Translations under genes and position numbers: made by a program
Part shown: positions 11,965 to 25,745 of the stretch, piece by piece
Numbering within the stretch: position 1 is the stretch's first letter
How the letters are laid out: each line of letters starts with the position of its first letter
Assembly (NCBI GenBank): GCA_036897525.1
Contig: JAYMTJ010000031.1
Span: 39,003-103,002, forward strand
Length of the DNA: 64,000 nt
Source of the DNA: Pelargonium x hortorum
Taxonomy: Eukaryota; Streptophyta; Magnoliopsida; Geraniales; Geraniaceae
Direction: 5' to 3'
The notes under the pieces: generated by a model
What the model was told of the DNA's origin: nothing
The model's input: the letters and a program-made list of their open reading frames with translations, nothing else
The model's database searches: none

Positions 11965-14900
11965 GTAAAATAAATGAATTGCTTTCAAAGTAATATCCCC
12001 GTATAAAAGGGATTAGTATGACAGCTGTTAAGGTTGGTAAAAGCTACTCTTGTTTGTGTTGTCAAATATTAGATTATATATAACGAAATCTCAGCAGTTT
12101 CGAGTATTGAAATACATTAATTAGAACTTATTTAGAACTTCCTACTGCATCGTAGTTTTTGTTTTATAAAAGGAAAAATAGCCTATTCGCTTGTATAGAA
12201 ATTTCGTTATATCTCGTATTCTTTTACTTAGTACATTCGATTAATAACAAAATGAAAATGAGTCCGTCAGATTAATAGGTATTGTCAAGGGTTCGATCCA
12301 TAAGAAGCTTCTCTGTCAGTCATATAGCTGCAAACCTGTATCCTTTTAAAATTAGGTATTACCCCTATTCTATTTTGCAATTACAAAGGGCACTTACTAC
12401 CTAGAAACCCTCTCGTGAAGGCCGGAAAGTAGGTACCCCACTTTTAGATACTCTTTGAAAATCGCTTGGTTTCATTTTGGAGGTATAGCATATTATGATA
12501 TTTACCTTTCTTTAGTTTCCTTTTTCTAAACAAAATCATAATAAAGAAAGTATGGCTTATAACTTATAAAAACATAACGCAAAACCGATTTACTGCGTGG
12601 ATTCTGTTCAAAGAGATTATGCCCTATCATTACAAGTCTTTACTATTTCAATAGCTTACATTACATAAGCACCTCAGTTTGAGGAATCCTCGTCTAGAAG
12701 CTTTACTTTTGAGTTCACACGTAAATTAATCTTAACTCTCAGGACTCCTACTCAAATTTCTTTGATTAGAGAATGGCAAGGGCAAACAAGACCTGGTAAG
12801 TAACTGAGTTTTATGAAAGTTTATTGTTCAGTAGTATAAAGTTAATCATGAGCTGGACTTCCTTAGTATTATCGGAAAAGTTATATACGCAATTGGAAGC
12901 CTTTTGCATAAACCCACCTTAAAGAATTTAATTAAACAGGTAACCCCGAAAGAGATACATTGAAAGTAAATGAAGAGCCTCTAAAAAACCCAAGATTTCA
13001 AAAACTATCAAGGATACTCTTAGCCTAAAAAGGGATACCCATACTAAAAAGACAAAAGGTATACATACTATAAAGGACCCCGCTAGACAACCACTCAAAA
13101 CTTTCTTAGAAAAAAGTGACTTGGAATACTTTCAAAGGGTGACTTCCCTTTTTCATACTAGAACACTATCTTAATAACAAAAGAAATCCTTAATGCAAGA
13201 GTACCCTCTTTATTTAGAGCACCGCTCGCAGAAACCCGACTTTAATTTAAGTATAAAAATATGTTACACAAAAATGCAGACAATAAGAGACTACAAAACA
13301 ACAAATAGTGCAAATAGAGCCTTTATCATAAGGAATACAATTTCAGTAAAGTGTTTAGAAGGGCTGTACCCGGATATTCTATTATGTATTATACAAGAAG
13401 CTGCCGTCATAAGTGGGTTCCAAAAAAGTCTATTCTTTTCTTAGTACAATCCTTATTATAACCCCCTTTCATGCAAAATTCTGATAAAAAAGGGGGGCTA
13501 CACAAACAAGTATAAATTTCTTTTAAACCAAATAAATAATAGGAAGGACACGTAGCCAGAAAGAAATTATTATTATTTCATTTGAAAACTCCTTGTATGT
13601 AAAAGAGGGGGAGGTCAAATCTCTTGCATAGTTAGCAAATATTTAAAGTGAATAGTCTTGGGAATTCCTGTACAGGGCATTATTACAGATAGGAGGTAAC
13701 TTCATTAATTAGCACCTTGGTGCAAAGCTTAACTATATTTTTATAATATTTGACTCTTTAATTATACGGATTTGGGAATTGTTGTAATTACTGATGTAAG
13801 AGACTTCTGTTCAAGTTTTCGTTTTGGCATACCTGGATTTCTAAGCAGGTTCGCTTTATATATATAAATAGGAATGGTTAGTACTTTTTATATTTTTGTT
13901 TTCCACTTTTTCTAGGTTACTTAGTTTTTTGATACAGTCATAGCCCGCCCAGAAGAGACTTTTATACATTTTATACCTATCATAGGATAAGCCCTAGAGG
14001 ATCAAGGATATTATTCTACAACTCCAAGCCAAGAGATAACAATACCTTGAAAAAAAAACATTATCTAACTTATAAAGAAAGGTAAAGATATTTTAATTCA
14101 ATCAGCTACCCATTTACAAAGCAGTTCTACTATTATTAAAATTCTAAGCATAGTAAGTCCAGTCCAGTAGCTAATCTATCAGGATATTCTAATTCGCTTT
14201 GTCCAAGGCTTTACCTTTGAAGGAATTTACACAAGTCCTGTATGCAATTTTAAGGAGTCCTTTTTTTAATTTAAAAGAAAACTCAAACATAGAAACTCCT
14301 GTCTTTATATATTATATGTAGTAACTTCCTTTTACAGCCGAAGCAACAAAAAACAGTAGTTAACTGGATTTATGGGTATGCTGTATGTAAGTCATTTAAG
14401 GATAAAATATGAAGAGTTAAATAGCCTTAATATGTTTTACTGAGAAAGATATACGTTTCAAAAGGAATACCAAAAGACTCATTGAGCTAGCTTTCTCCTT
14501 ACTATTATTACAAACTTAGCTAACTAACCCTTTATTCAGAATCAGGACTATAATTACTACCCCCTATTTACAACGGATAAAATTTCTTATTAAACTTCAG
14601 TTAAGACTTTTGACGGGGTGTATTAGAATCCAGTATTTAAGTAGTAGTACATAAAGAAAGGAGGTATACTGATTTTCTGCGAGATTCTTATTTAACTAAC
14701 GAAGAAAATGAATAGTGTTTAGAATCTTGACAAAGACTAAGTTACAACCAGGTTTTCGTGAATATCTAATGGGGGAATGTTCCCCGGTTAACTTACCCAG
14801 CCTAGAAAACCTCGAATTACTTATCGATTTTTAGAAATTCTGAATATCTATGATAGCGCCCCTACTTTTGTTTAACTTTAGAACCTAGCGCACAAGAAGA

Positions 14901-15479
14901 GTGCTAGCAAGCCAAGTAAATACTTTCTACTATGCTATATAAACCTTATTCTTTTTGGTTTAACGAAAAAACGTTTACAATTCAGAAGTAAAGGCATAGC
15001 TAAGCTTGTTTTTTTTAATGAATAAAGAGTGCGCCGAGGATATAGTAAAAGTCCCAATTTCAGGATACCTTGGAATAAGAGTCCTTTTATACCAGGATTC
15101 TGTATTCTAGTTCTTGATATAAAAGGGGGTAGAAGTTCTGGAATCTTTAAGCTAAAGGGGAGTACCTTACTATTATCATATGAAAAAAAAAGTAGTGGTT
15201 ATCCCCTCACAAAGAAGTTTAGAGAAAGCTAACTCAATAACTAGTGAATCTTTTGGCAAAGATCAAAAAATACTAGTGCTTACTCAAAAAAAGGGTTTTT
15301 ATGATCTATACGAATATGAAGTTATAGTCAAGTTTTCATTATCATTGCAAAATATCCTTCCTTGATACCTAAAAAAAGGATTACATTAGTAAAGCTAGTA
15401 CTCTTCTATCGTTCAAATAGCATGGAAAGCTTGGGTTAAGTGTATTTTAATATGAGGAAGACAATGAATCTTAATAGGT

Positions 15480-16100
15480 ACTCAAAATCAGACAGGCAAC
15501 ACTCTTCTTAGTGAGTAACTGGTGGAAGCACAACTTCTTCTTGAGAAGAAGCCTAACTCTTCTAAACCTCTGTAAGCAGAACCGGTCTAATTGGTATTTT
15601 GTAGTCTTGCTAATGTTCTTGCCGGTAAAAAATGCTAATCCTTGTAAAGCTAGGTACAGCTACATAAACTGATAAAGATAGAAACCCTTGTTTTAGAAAT
15701 AAAGGACTCAATAACTAGGAACAGGCAAGTTACTTTGTGTTGCTTTACCTCTGTCAACTCAAGATAGGTCTGTAGGGAAAGCCAAGTCAATTTGTTTCTG
15801 GTAAAGACATGATGGTAGATAGAACTTAAAGGCAGGCAAGCTTGAAGGTCAATCTCTAATCTAATGGGATAGCAGGAAGGTCCTTGTAAGCGATCATCTG
15901 TTTAAGCAGGATAAGAAGAATTATAAGAAAACTGCGATTTTCTTTTCTTGAGGGACTGTTTAGGAGTTTGAGGAAATTCTGGTTATACTAATTGAGGTAA
16001 GGTAATGCTGTCCTTGCTTGGTGGAGTTAAGGGAAGTCCAAAGCCTGTGTATTAGAGTCTATTCCTTAATAAATTTCAATTCTACAGGTACAGGGTTTAT
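15480..16100. other. block with fewer homopolymers, unknown origin
   Basis: Compared with its surroundings, this stretch has few runs of five or more A or T, and words such as AAGCCAAGTCAA and GGCAGGCAAGC look more like ordinary mixed-composition DNA. No frame stays open long enough to call a gene. Similar texture is seen near 31.1-31.7, 34.3-35.6, 38.5-38.9, 41.1-42.1 and 53.5-54.1 kb. It may be DNA of different origin or age from the surrounding filler; this is a visual judgement. Confidence 0.3.
15534..15551. repeat. 8-bp inverted repeat
   Basis: CTTCTTCT, two bases (TG), then AGAAGAAG: perfect 8-bp arms. With so short a centre it would form a cruciform or a stem with a strained loop. There is no neighbouring gene for which it could act as a terminator. 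Confidence 0.7.
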
Positions 16101-17509
16101 GAAGGAGTGAGAATTCCATGTTTAGTTCTATTCTTGGTTTTGAGATTCCTGAGTTATATCTAGCCAGTAGCAAGAACTCCTGTAAGTTACCCTATTCCTA
16201 TAATAGAATGATGAAGGATAAAGAAAAATTGCTTAGAACAAGTTTACCTTTTATTAAATAAAACATTTCGCATTAACAAGTAAGGGGTTCTCAAAAGAAT
16301 ATCTACACATAAAAAGAGTATTCTTAAGGTCAGCTGCATTATTTGCTGCAGTTAAGATTAACACTTTCACTTTCGTAGGGTAGAGCACTAATTTCTAAAA
16401 GAGAGACTCTAATCGGCAGGGTTTACCCATCTTTCTCTTTGATGACTAAAGAAAGACTTAACCAGCTCTATATATTTATATAAGACCCCGTCCACCTCAA
16501 AAGGAAGTCCTTATTTTATCTACGAATTTGCACCGAACTTAAGAACTAAATGCCTGATTGACCACATCCGTAATCAACGATGTTGACTAATACGCCTTTT
16601 TTTTAGAAGGGTACACGGCTATGGACTCCGGTGTTTAGTACTCGGCTAGAGAATTGACTTACGTAAGTAGAGAGTTATCCCCGGCTCATTTATAGACTTC
16701 CTTTTCTTTACGACTTCCTAACTAACGAGTGTTCCAGATTTAACCTAACCCCCTTGTCTATAGCTAATAAACCAAAACAAAAGTAGTATACAAACGGCCA
16801 ATTTAGCAGGTTGATTATAGCCAATCATAAAAGGACCTCCATATAAGTAACCCGTAAAAAATTGAGGAATCCGCGTAAACTACAATAAATAATAAATTAA
16901 GTCTAAATTGTGACGAGAATTTCCTAGGATTTGCTATTACAACACAACTAGAATATACAAAAAAAAGCTTACTCCCCTGTTTTCGAATTTCACCCGGGTT
17001 TAATCAGAATCAGAGCAGAGGAAGTGATATGCATTTTTTTATTTGAATACTCGATTAATCCCAGACCCAGAGTCAAAAAGGCTTAAAATAAAAAGACAAA
17101 CCGAACAGACCAAGTCCCCGAAAGAACCTTGTATCCCACAAGAATTGAGAATGAAAGACCGTCTCAGGATTCTTATACACTTGTTGTTTGCTACGTATTA
17201 GCTAGTCGTTTGGAACCCGGGGATTTCTCGCTGCCTTGTAAAAGGAAAAGGTGAAAATTACAGAGCGACTTCCTAGAACTTAGGGCTTAAGTTTTTTATA
17301 AAACTTTTCTCGTCAGGAAGACAACACAAAAGGCGAGTATCCAGTCCAGTATAAAGTATAATCTCCACTAAAAACTGAATTAGGAACCCCTTCGTTCTTA
17401 AACTTGAGTTTAATTGTCGGGGTCTGCCTTACTCTACATTTACACTTCTCTTTTGGATTGTATTTATGCACTAGGGTAGTTGTTATATAGGAATACCCTT
17501 TACCTTTAA

Positions 17510-17580
17510 GTACTTTTAGTTCAGCTCGGTAGAACTTGGAGCTCCACCGGATGCCGTAAGTTCAATTCTTACAGAGTGCA
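17510..17580 (+). pseudogene. trnW: trnW(CCA)-like tRNA with damaged anticodon arm
   Basis: This matches plastid-type trnW-CCA, the form plant mitochondria usually carry: TAGTTCAG, then CGGTAGAAC, the loop bases CTCCA, and TTCAA followed by ACAGAG. The acceptor GTACTTT (17510..17516) pairs fully with AGAGTGC (17573..17579), using two G-U pairs. The D stem GTTC/GAAC and the T stem GTAAG/CTTAC are perfect, and several of their bases differ from the usual trnW in paired fashion. The interval between the D and T stems is 20 nt instead of about 23: three bases of the 3' half of the anticodon arm are missing, so no normal 5-bp stem presents CCA. An alternative 4-bp stem TTGG/CCGG would present CTC without U33. 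It is either a recent pseudogene or an odd tRNA; I favour pseudogene. Confidence 0.55.
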
Positions 17581-18184
17581 ATACAACCAAAACACACTAT
17601 ACTTTGTCATTTTTATCAAGAAGAATTTAATACTAGGGAAGTCCTTGTCTCTTGGTTGATTCAGAATCCTTACTACTATATTAGATTTATGAGTCAGAAT
17701 ACGTGTATTGGGTTTTTCTTTTACTCGTATAAAATAGTATTTGACTTTTGGCTCTAATGGAGCATAAAAACTTGTACAAAGTGTCGGGTAGCCCTTTAAA
17801 TAAAAAAACGAAAAGGACAAGCTACAACACGGATCCCCTTAATTGCAATTTAGTTAGCAGTATAGAGGATAGAGGACAAAGTTGTATTAAAAAGAGAATT
17901 CTATAGTTATAGTCAATAACTAGAATAGGAATACGCAAAGACGTTAGGTATATTGAAATTCTGGAAGCAGAGCTCTCTATAGGTTGAGCTCAAATTTTTA
18001 TTATTGGGTAGTTTTCCACAAGACCCAAGCATTTCGTAGAAGGTGTACCCCTTTTTTATTTGTATTTGCGATTTTTTTTCATTTCGGTTGTCTGTAAAAT
18101 TAAGGTTAAGGTAGGGTTACCGGGAATCCACTTATCTATAAAAGAGTTGGGAGCCGGTCCCTTATTTGTGGAATTGCTTACTAG

Positions 18185-18200
18185 TTATGCTGCAGCATAA
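18185..18200. repeat. 16-bp perfect palindrome
   Basis: TTATGCTGCAGCATAA is a perfect 16-bp palindrome with a PstI-type centre (CTGCAG). No adjoining gene suggests an operator role. Confidence 0.85.
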
Positions 18201-21200
18201 GGGAGAAATAAGGCAAAGAAATTCATGCATCAAGGAAGGGGGCTCTATGTAGTAAAACTAAAGTACAGAGTGCACGGATCGGATCAGAAGGAAACAATTG
18301 GGGGATTCAGAGCTAATTACAACCTCGAATTAAATTATTAGAGAAAACTTCTGTGTTTGTCAACAATATCCCGTATCAGGACGCTAGGAAATAAAATAAT
18401 GCGAATCCTATAAAAATAACCAACCAGTCTCTCTTGACTTGAGTCTTTTACTTGAAGGAAAGTCAGAAGAATTGTTTGAATAACTACTCGAGCTATTTTA
18501 CACTCAATAACTGGAAAATCCATAGATACTGAAGCCCTATTTCAAGTAGTTGGTTACACGAACTTCACGGTTGCGAGTTCTTTACTAATAAATTTAGGAA
18601 AAAAAGCCCCAGGCAACTCCTACAAGAAAAAACCATCCTAATAGCAGCCGGATCAATTGTTAGGAAGCTATTTGTTTCAAAGTTTATGGGGGTAGGTGTA
18701 ATTCCCTTAGACCCCGCAAGGGAAGCTTCTAATTCTTCTTTGTGAGGACAGGGATCCCTTCAAAAGAGAAAATTCTAGAGATTTTTTAATATAATATTGA
18801 TACAAAAGAGTCTAATAGAAGCTTTCTACTAGGCAACGGAAACTGCACAAGTTAACTCACCATTTTGAACTGCTCTATTTTAAAGAAATTCTTCTGCTCA
18901 ATAAGTACCCAATTATGAACGCCTTAACTTGCATCTTATTCAGACTTTGTCCTAACTTTTACCTATATTTCTAGAATCCAGTACTCTCGCGGTCTCCTGC
19001 TTTTATTATGTAGCTGGCACCTTAAAATGTTATCTGTAAGGCTTGCCTATGTAAATCTCTAATCTAGGGTTTCTTGGCTATGCCTGGCATTTAGCTCTTG
19101 TTAAGTTATATTTCTTTTGTTACATACTTTTGATTTTACTAGAGTTACCTTGTTTTTTTTATATCTTATTGTAGAGCATAGCTTTCAGCATATGTCTCTT
19201 TTATTAATCCAATACATGGAGTTTTCTTACGGAAGAGCCTAAAGCACACAACCTTATATACATATGCTTGTAGTTTCTGTTTCTAAGGGACCTCCTAAAA
19301 ATTAATACAACTAACTACCAGAGCCCTAGATCTTTACTGAGAAGAAAAAATAAGTAGTTTATAGAAAGTCTTAGAAGTTCAAAAATATGTTTATCTCTAT
19401 GTTGTTTGAGTTAACATACTTTGTGAAGGTAAGTTAAAAAAAAAAAGTGGAGATTAATCCAGGTTTACTGGTGGAACCTTTTAGTTGCGCTTATACACCA
19501 TACACCGATTTGGCCTTTCTTTTTTCTTTTTCAAGTTATAAACGATAGATTCCAAACAAAATAGATTAAAGGTATATCTCCTTTCGGTAATAAATAAGAC
19601 AGGCTATAACTCGGGGTTTAAGCATTTGGAGAGTTTTTTTGATAAGCTGAAAATGTTTTGGTATGGCTCGGTTTCTGTCGATGTCAGATAATTTTATAAA
19701 AAGGTTATAGTCAAAGGAATCCTTATAGGTCCCGCAATTTTTCTTTTAGTTAGATAGTGGAAGCTGTATAGTAAAAGAATGCCTTAATAGTTTGTTTATC
19801 CAGATATACAAAAAGTATGTGGTAGCCTCAGAGTCTGAATCTGTCAATCTAAACTCTTGGTTAGAATCTTGTTACTGTAATCTCAAACCTAGCCAGCTGG
19901 AGCGGAGTTTAAAAAAGCAAATTGAGTATCTTGCTGCAAAAAGAAAGGGTTCAAAAACATCCAATCCAAAACTGTCAATCGATCCGGGCTTTTTTTTTCA
20001 GGTAATTTATTATTAATGTTGCCTTTTAGTTAGTTGTTCTATTCCTTGGTTCAGTACAAACACAAAAGTATTGGCCAAGATTCTCTCTCTATATTCATAT
20101 TCAATATTCTGTTATTAGACTCCTTTACTAAGAATAGAATCCGTTTCTTAAACTCCTTAGCCATTCGAACAATTGGTTAGAACAACACAACAAAGGAAAG
20201 GGCACTGTTCAGTTAAAACGGTTATAGCAGGCATTTAGAGTATTTCAATTGACCGTGAACTGGAGTGAGTGGATTACAGCAAAACCGAAAGTACACAAGT
20301 TCAGGAAATTCATAAGTTGACAAAAGCAATAGAGTTTCTCTGCCATCAAACAAGAGATTGTATCTGGTGTACCTATAATCCCTTAGAGCAAGCCTTTCCT
20401 TTTAAAGCTACAATTTCTTAAAAAACAAGGAGTCTCTTTAAAAGAGCAAGTGTTTCACTTCCGAATTCTGTTAAGTTAACAAGAAGCTTAATGTTCGTGG
20501 CCAAAAGCCTCCCTTTTAAACAAAAAAGAAAGCCTAAGGAGTCTTTTGACTAAAATCTTGTTTATCAATTTCAATTAAAGCAATTATAAGGGTATTGAGA
20601 AAGAGAACTTACTTTTTTTTATTTGACTGTCATACTCTTTGAATTCTGCAATAAAGCTAAATCTGTTAATTCGAAAGTTAGGGGTTGCTATAATTAAGAT
20701 ATTAGACATAAGCTACACTCGTCCTTACGAGCGCTTAAAAATCTTTCTCAGGATGTGACATTAACCTCTTCGGAACCAAAAACCTTAAAAAAATTGTGTA
20801 CAAAGTCCTGACCTTTCTGAATCCTTGCGGGATTGGTTGTTAAAACTAGTAAGCTCGAATAAAAAGCAATTTACAGAGTAAGCGTAAGGGGTTTTGTGGC
20901 GGCGAGTGCAATTCGGGTATATGGGTTCCCTTTTTTTTTTCTTAATTATCTAAGACCGGTTTACTGCTTAGTTGCCGCAAAAAAGGATATGAAATATAAT
21001 ACAGAGTGACACTAAACTAAAATCGAAATTCTAGAACTCCCCCTTTAGAAGCCGCTTTCTGCTCTGACTTTTGGGTATTTATACAGGCTTTTGACTAGAC
21101 AAAATGCACACTTTTTGAGCAATCCTTATTATTACAGTATAGCGAGTGGCCGGTTAATTCTACTAACTTAGGAGTTGCGTACCTTAGATTTTGTACATAT

Positions 21201-22559
21201 ATACATGTATAAATTACTAAAGTAAGGAGAATCCTGTTTTGAAGGTTCTAAATCACCCTATATAAGATAAGCTCTAAACATTAGAAATTCACAGGTAAAG
21301 CTTCTTGATCTTAAGAACTAAAGTGAGTCAAGTCAAGTAGAATATATGCAATATAAGATACTAAACAATTAGAGAGCCCTTAACTAGGCTGTGAAGACTC
21401 TTTTTTGTATGTTATTACGATATCTAAAGATCCAATTCATTTTGAATCTATGCTTCCGTGAGCTCGAATCTTATTAATACATTAAGCATCTCCTACTTTT
21501 CTTTAACTAATAAAGTTAAGGTTTTTGCAAGGCTGAGCTCTTGTTAATTCACAGGTATCTGGATCCCGAGTAGATATATTTTTCAAGAATTTATTGAGTA
21601 ATAAATTTGAAAGAGTTTCTTAGCCGATATCTGATATTTAAAGCATGCCTAGGTAGAGTTTAACTAACAAGGGGAATCCTTAATTATATTACATTGAATT
21701 TTATTAATATTATACTCGAGTTATAATATGAGGGTTACAATCATAATAGTAAATTAGTCTAAAAATTCTAACATTACTTCACCAGCAGCCAATTACGACA
21801 ACTTATGGGTTCACTTCGGCGCTCTCAGTGCCCTTCCTTTTCTTTGGAATACTGGAGCCTAATGCTAATTACTTTACTAGTTATGTCTCTTCTTAAGTTT
21901 GAAATTTAACGAAATTCCAGAATCTTATTAACTAATATCTCAATAAAATGAAGTCTTAGGATATCCAAATTTTAAAGTCCTCTTTTATGGGTTCGAACAA
22001 CTCTTATAAAATAAGCGGGTCCTTGTTTATATCCTAGAGGTTTCCACTATAAAGAGAACCACTTAATAATTACTCTAGGGCCCACATAAAGTTCCAGCTT
22101 CACAGTACTTTTCGAAAGGGTTTCTTGTTTCTACAAGGATTTAGCCTTTTCTTTTAAACTTCAATAGAAATTAGGCCTTTGTATGAATTTTTTTTACCCC
22201 TTTTAAGTCACACGGGAAATCTAATCTATAGCATCAATCAGTACTCCACCTTACGATACTTATAGATCTCGGTCACTTTACAGAATTTTCCGAGTATCCT
22301 ATTGAATCTATTGCTAGAATATGCTATCTTAACAACGTATCTAAATTAAAGCTGCCAAGTTCCATCCAATTAAAGTTAGTAAGTTACAAGGAGCTGTTAA
22401 AAGGGGGACTTTGTGTTTTCTGTACCTCTTATCTTACAAGACCTAGAAATTAATAAGTAAAGTAATTAAGTTTTAATGTAATGATTGAAAGTCAGTCTTG
22501 ACTATAAATGTGTAATATCTAAAAGTATCCCTCATTATTCCCGAATTTCTTAGTAAAGC

Positions 22560-22800
22560 TGGTATGTAGCTTAAAAGGTAAGGGTATTACCAAGATACCG
22601 AGTATTATATAGCTCCTAGCAGAGCAGGTATAGCCCATAAGAAAGTTATAGATGTGGGTATGAGTAAGAAACATATGATGCAGAGTCTAGCTAAGAGTGT
22701 GGTTATGAATAAGAAGAGTAAGTCAATAATAAGTTTTATGGGATTCTAACCTATGTCTTATTGCAGCCTTACTATAATAGGAGCTCTTATATTGTATGGG
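22560..22800 (+). repeat. repeat family 1, copy B
   Basis: Shares GCAGGTATAGCCCA (22624..22637) and AGAGTCTAGCTA (22682..22693) with copy A, and TATGAGTAAG (22659..22668) with the copies at 25662 and 37535. It also contains a 55-codon open frame (22582..22746, ATG at 22660) with a basic, serine/lysine-rich product. The stretches shared with copy A do not keep the same frame throughout, so I do not call it a gene. Ends are approximate. Confidence 0.55.
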
Positions 22801-25389
22801 GGTTAAACTAAACCTTGCAGCTAATGTATTCCAATCAAGATCTAAGCTAAGGAATTAAAAAAGAAAAGGAATGGGAGCTGCTTTTATAAGACCTCATTTA
22901 AGGAACTGCTTTACTAACCCCGGGTATTTCCTCATTACCAATTATCCAAGTGAATTTTATCCGAGAAAAGACAGACTTAGCATAGCTTTACTAAGACTAA
23001 AGAAAAACCCCGTAGTATATACTACAAGAGCAACTGCTGACTAAAAAAGGAGTTTTTTTTAGGCAGAACACACTAGCTACAAAGTACAGAATACCTTAAC
23101 TACATGAGTTCACCTACCCTAGTAAACAATTCCAAACAAAGGGGATAAGCACCTTTTACTTTTGATCTCGTTTTATTGTTAAGGTTTGCATAATGAATAT
23201 CAAAGCTTTTTTTTTTCAATGGTTTGTAAATCTACCTATGTTTGACTAATACTAAAAGCACAAGTTTTACCTGAGCGAATCCTTGGTGTATAAATGTGAC
23301 CTATCACACAAGGTTTGAGTGAAACTTATTTATTGCACAATACTAAAAGGAAGTCCTAAGAGAAAGATTAAAGGTAGGCTTTTGAACTTACGAAATGCTT
23401 GCTAGTGAACTTTTCATCAAGGGCTTTTGCTCAGATCTTAGTGTAACTATCTCAAGGAGGATTTACCCTTACTATACTATTTTTGAGGTATTAATTACTT
23501 TCAGATCAAAGGAATTTTTGAACAACAAGGAACCTCTTACTATCCTTCAAAAGACGGCCTAACTGATGTAGATACAGGATAATCCTTATATTTCGGGATA
23601 ATTAGATTGACATACAACTTCTACCCTTTAATTCAAAAGCCAAGAGATTTGACTACTTTACTACGAGAGAACACCTTTCAGACCTATAACTCATTGATAG
23701 AGCTCCTTTCTTTTCTAAACGGCATACAAGGAAACCCTATATTTCTAGATAAATAGACTCCACTCCAGTTTGACAATTCCACATTAAACTTGTGAGATAG
23801 GAAGAATTTCAGATCAATCTTTATTGATAAACAATAGGTGTACACCCGCTTCATATACTATGTATACCCAGCTCGGGAAAGCAAAGGGATTTAGTTTAAT
23901 AGGTATCAGAGTTCTGACAGTAAAAATTCCAGTTTAATCCTTCTAAAAATTTGGTTATATATGTAAGCACCCTCTTGTAGTATAATTTATACTTACTCTG
24001 GTCTAGATACCAATCCCCGTAGATTAGCGAATGTATTTTTCCTTTCTCTTTCTGTTCCTTTTCGTGTGTAGGGTGTCCTTATATATACTCAGTGGGGATT
24101 CTTTATTAATCTTGTGTTAGAGGTTACTGTATAATCAAATTGTTGATAGTCATAAACTGGGATAAGTTCTCGATCCGTAATGAAAAAACCCTATAAAATT
24201 CTTAGAGAAATACTTAAGACTTTCTAGCGAACTGAATTACTTTATTTAAATAAATAGAAAAAAGGAGACAAATAGCTTCATTCAGATTGGTATCTTCGGG
24301 ACTCGCCTATAAAATTCCAATTCATCCGGATACAATCCTTTTGACTCTTTAACCCCTATCTATATAATAACAAAAAAAGCATCCTTTGACAGCTTCTACT
24401 TCTTCTAAAAGTACCCGTGTGGGTTCTCCCCGATCCCTTTATTGAGATTATAGAAATTCCTCCTTACTATCAAAACCCTTACAAGACAAGAATTCCGTAG
24501 TTATAGCCTACCCACAGTAACTGGAGCCTATAGAACTTGTTTGACTACCCTTATAAATTTTATCCGTTATCTCTTACGAAAGGAGAGCCTTATAACTCTT
24601 TTATAATAAGGGATCCAGTCTATGAAATGCATAGCAAGCCTTAAAGAAATGAAAGGCATTTGGTCAGTTTCAATGGCTAAAGCAAGACACGCTTTGTAAT
24701 AAATCCTAGCCTAGGGTTTTTTTGAAATCCGTACTTAAGTGAGACTATATCTGAAGTTTTGGTTCTTTAGTTTTTTTCTGGTTATATACTACAGCTATAG
24801 CTAGTACTTGGGTTTTCTTTGCATTTAAAGTATCTGGCATTCTTCAGGATTTTTTATATTTACAAATAAGGGCCTGTTTACTTGATTAGATGGATCATGA
24901 AATGACAATTCTTGTTTCTTACATAGGACAGGTTCTTTTTTTCCTATATAAAGTTATTTACCACAGGACCGCTTTCTATCAAAACTCAAGTAGTTCAAGG
25001 AACCCTTAAATTATAGTTTATTCTATAAGAGTGCTATCCCTCAGATAGAGTCAAGATATAAAAAAAAAACTATCTAAAAAAGAAAAAAATAGGGTATAAT
25101 ACAAGAAATCTTTTTCACTTTAAAGAATCTTTGCATTTGATAGAGTACTCATAACCCATAGACTTTTATTGTCTACTATAACTAGTTTATTTCAGTCAGT
25201 AATGATTTCCAAGAACAAGAGGAACATAAAGAGCAGAAAGGGAATGTAACGTATTAACAATACCGAATATCAAGATTCTGATACTATAAGGGATAAACCT
25301 TTAGGGACAAATGAACAAAGCTTTCACATTTGAGTCTCAGTTTAATTTAAAGCCCTTATTTTCCGTACAGGTTTTTAGTAGGCTGCAAG

Positions 25390-25745
25390 AGGAGGGCCCA
25401 TAAGTATGTATATAAGATGTAGTACAGCTCAAACTCAAAGGTAAGAGTCTAGCTACAAAAGCTACAAAGAGTAAGGCAGCAAAGAAGGTTATATTATATC
25501 TCTGAATAAGATAGAGAGGTTATATAAAAAGTGACAGGTATATGTTGTGGTTATGCATACGACTCCTAAAGAAAGGATTACATACAGAAGACTAAGAAAA
25601 CCGGGGCTCAGCTCAAAAAATCTTTCTTACAAAACAGACAGGTAGGAAAGAAGATAGTTATTATGAGTAAGGGTCTGAAAAGCAAGTAAGACGTTGTTGT
25701 TGGTCGTAGTTTAAGTAGGATAAAGTCTATAAAATAGGAGAGTTA
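25390..25745 (+). repeat. repeat family 1, copy C
   Basis: This is the longest recognisable copy. AGAGTCTAGCTACAAA (25444..25459) recurs exactly at 62148..62163; TACAGAAGACTAAGAAAA (25583..25600) recurs at 9755; TATGAGTAAGGGT (25662..25674) recurs at 37535..37547, followed in both places by similar bases (TCTGAAAA and ATGAAAA). It has the order of motifs that other copies show in part, so it may be closest to a full unit. Confidence 0.55.

Larger units (their letters stand above)
5326..17509. other. non-coding AT-rich DNA
   Basis: No gene can be supported here. It contains a few unremarkable open frames (two are listed separately near 7 and 8 kb; another of 83 codons is at 13193..13444 on plus), one copy of repeat family 1 (9.7 kb), a short GTAAG tandem near 11.95 kb and a block of different texture at 15.5-16.1 kb. 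Around 11.8-11.9 kb there is a short ATGGA-rich stretch followed by purine-rich sequence. The word GGANTCC recurs (for example near 6100, 6565, 7887, 11072, 12690, 12742 and 14253). Confidence 0.65.

Noticed and set aside
12285-12300. T-loop-like GGGTTCGATCC
   Set aside because: The stem does not pair and the loop is short by one base; no other arm.
13193-13444. 83-codon plus frame
   Set aside because: Plausible composition, but the start is not ATG, no family is recognised and the length fits chance.
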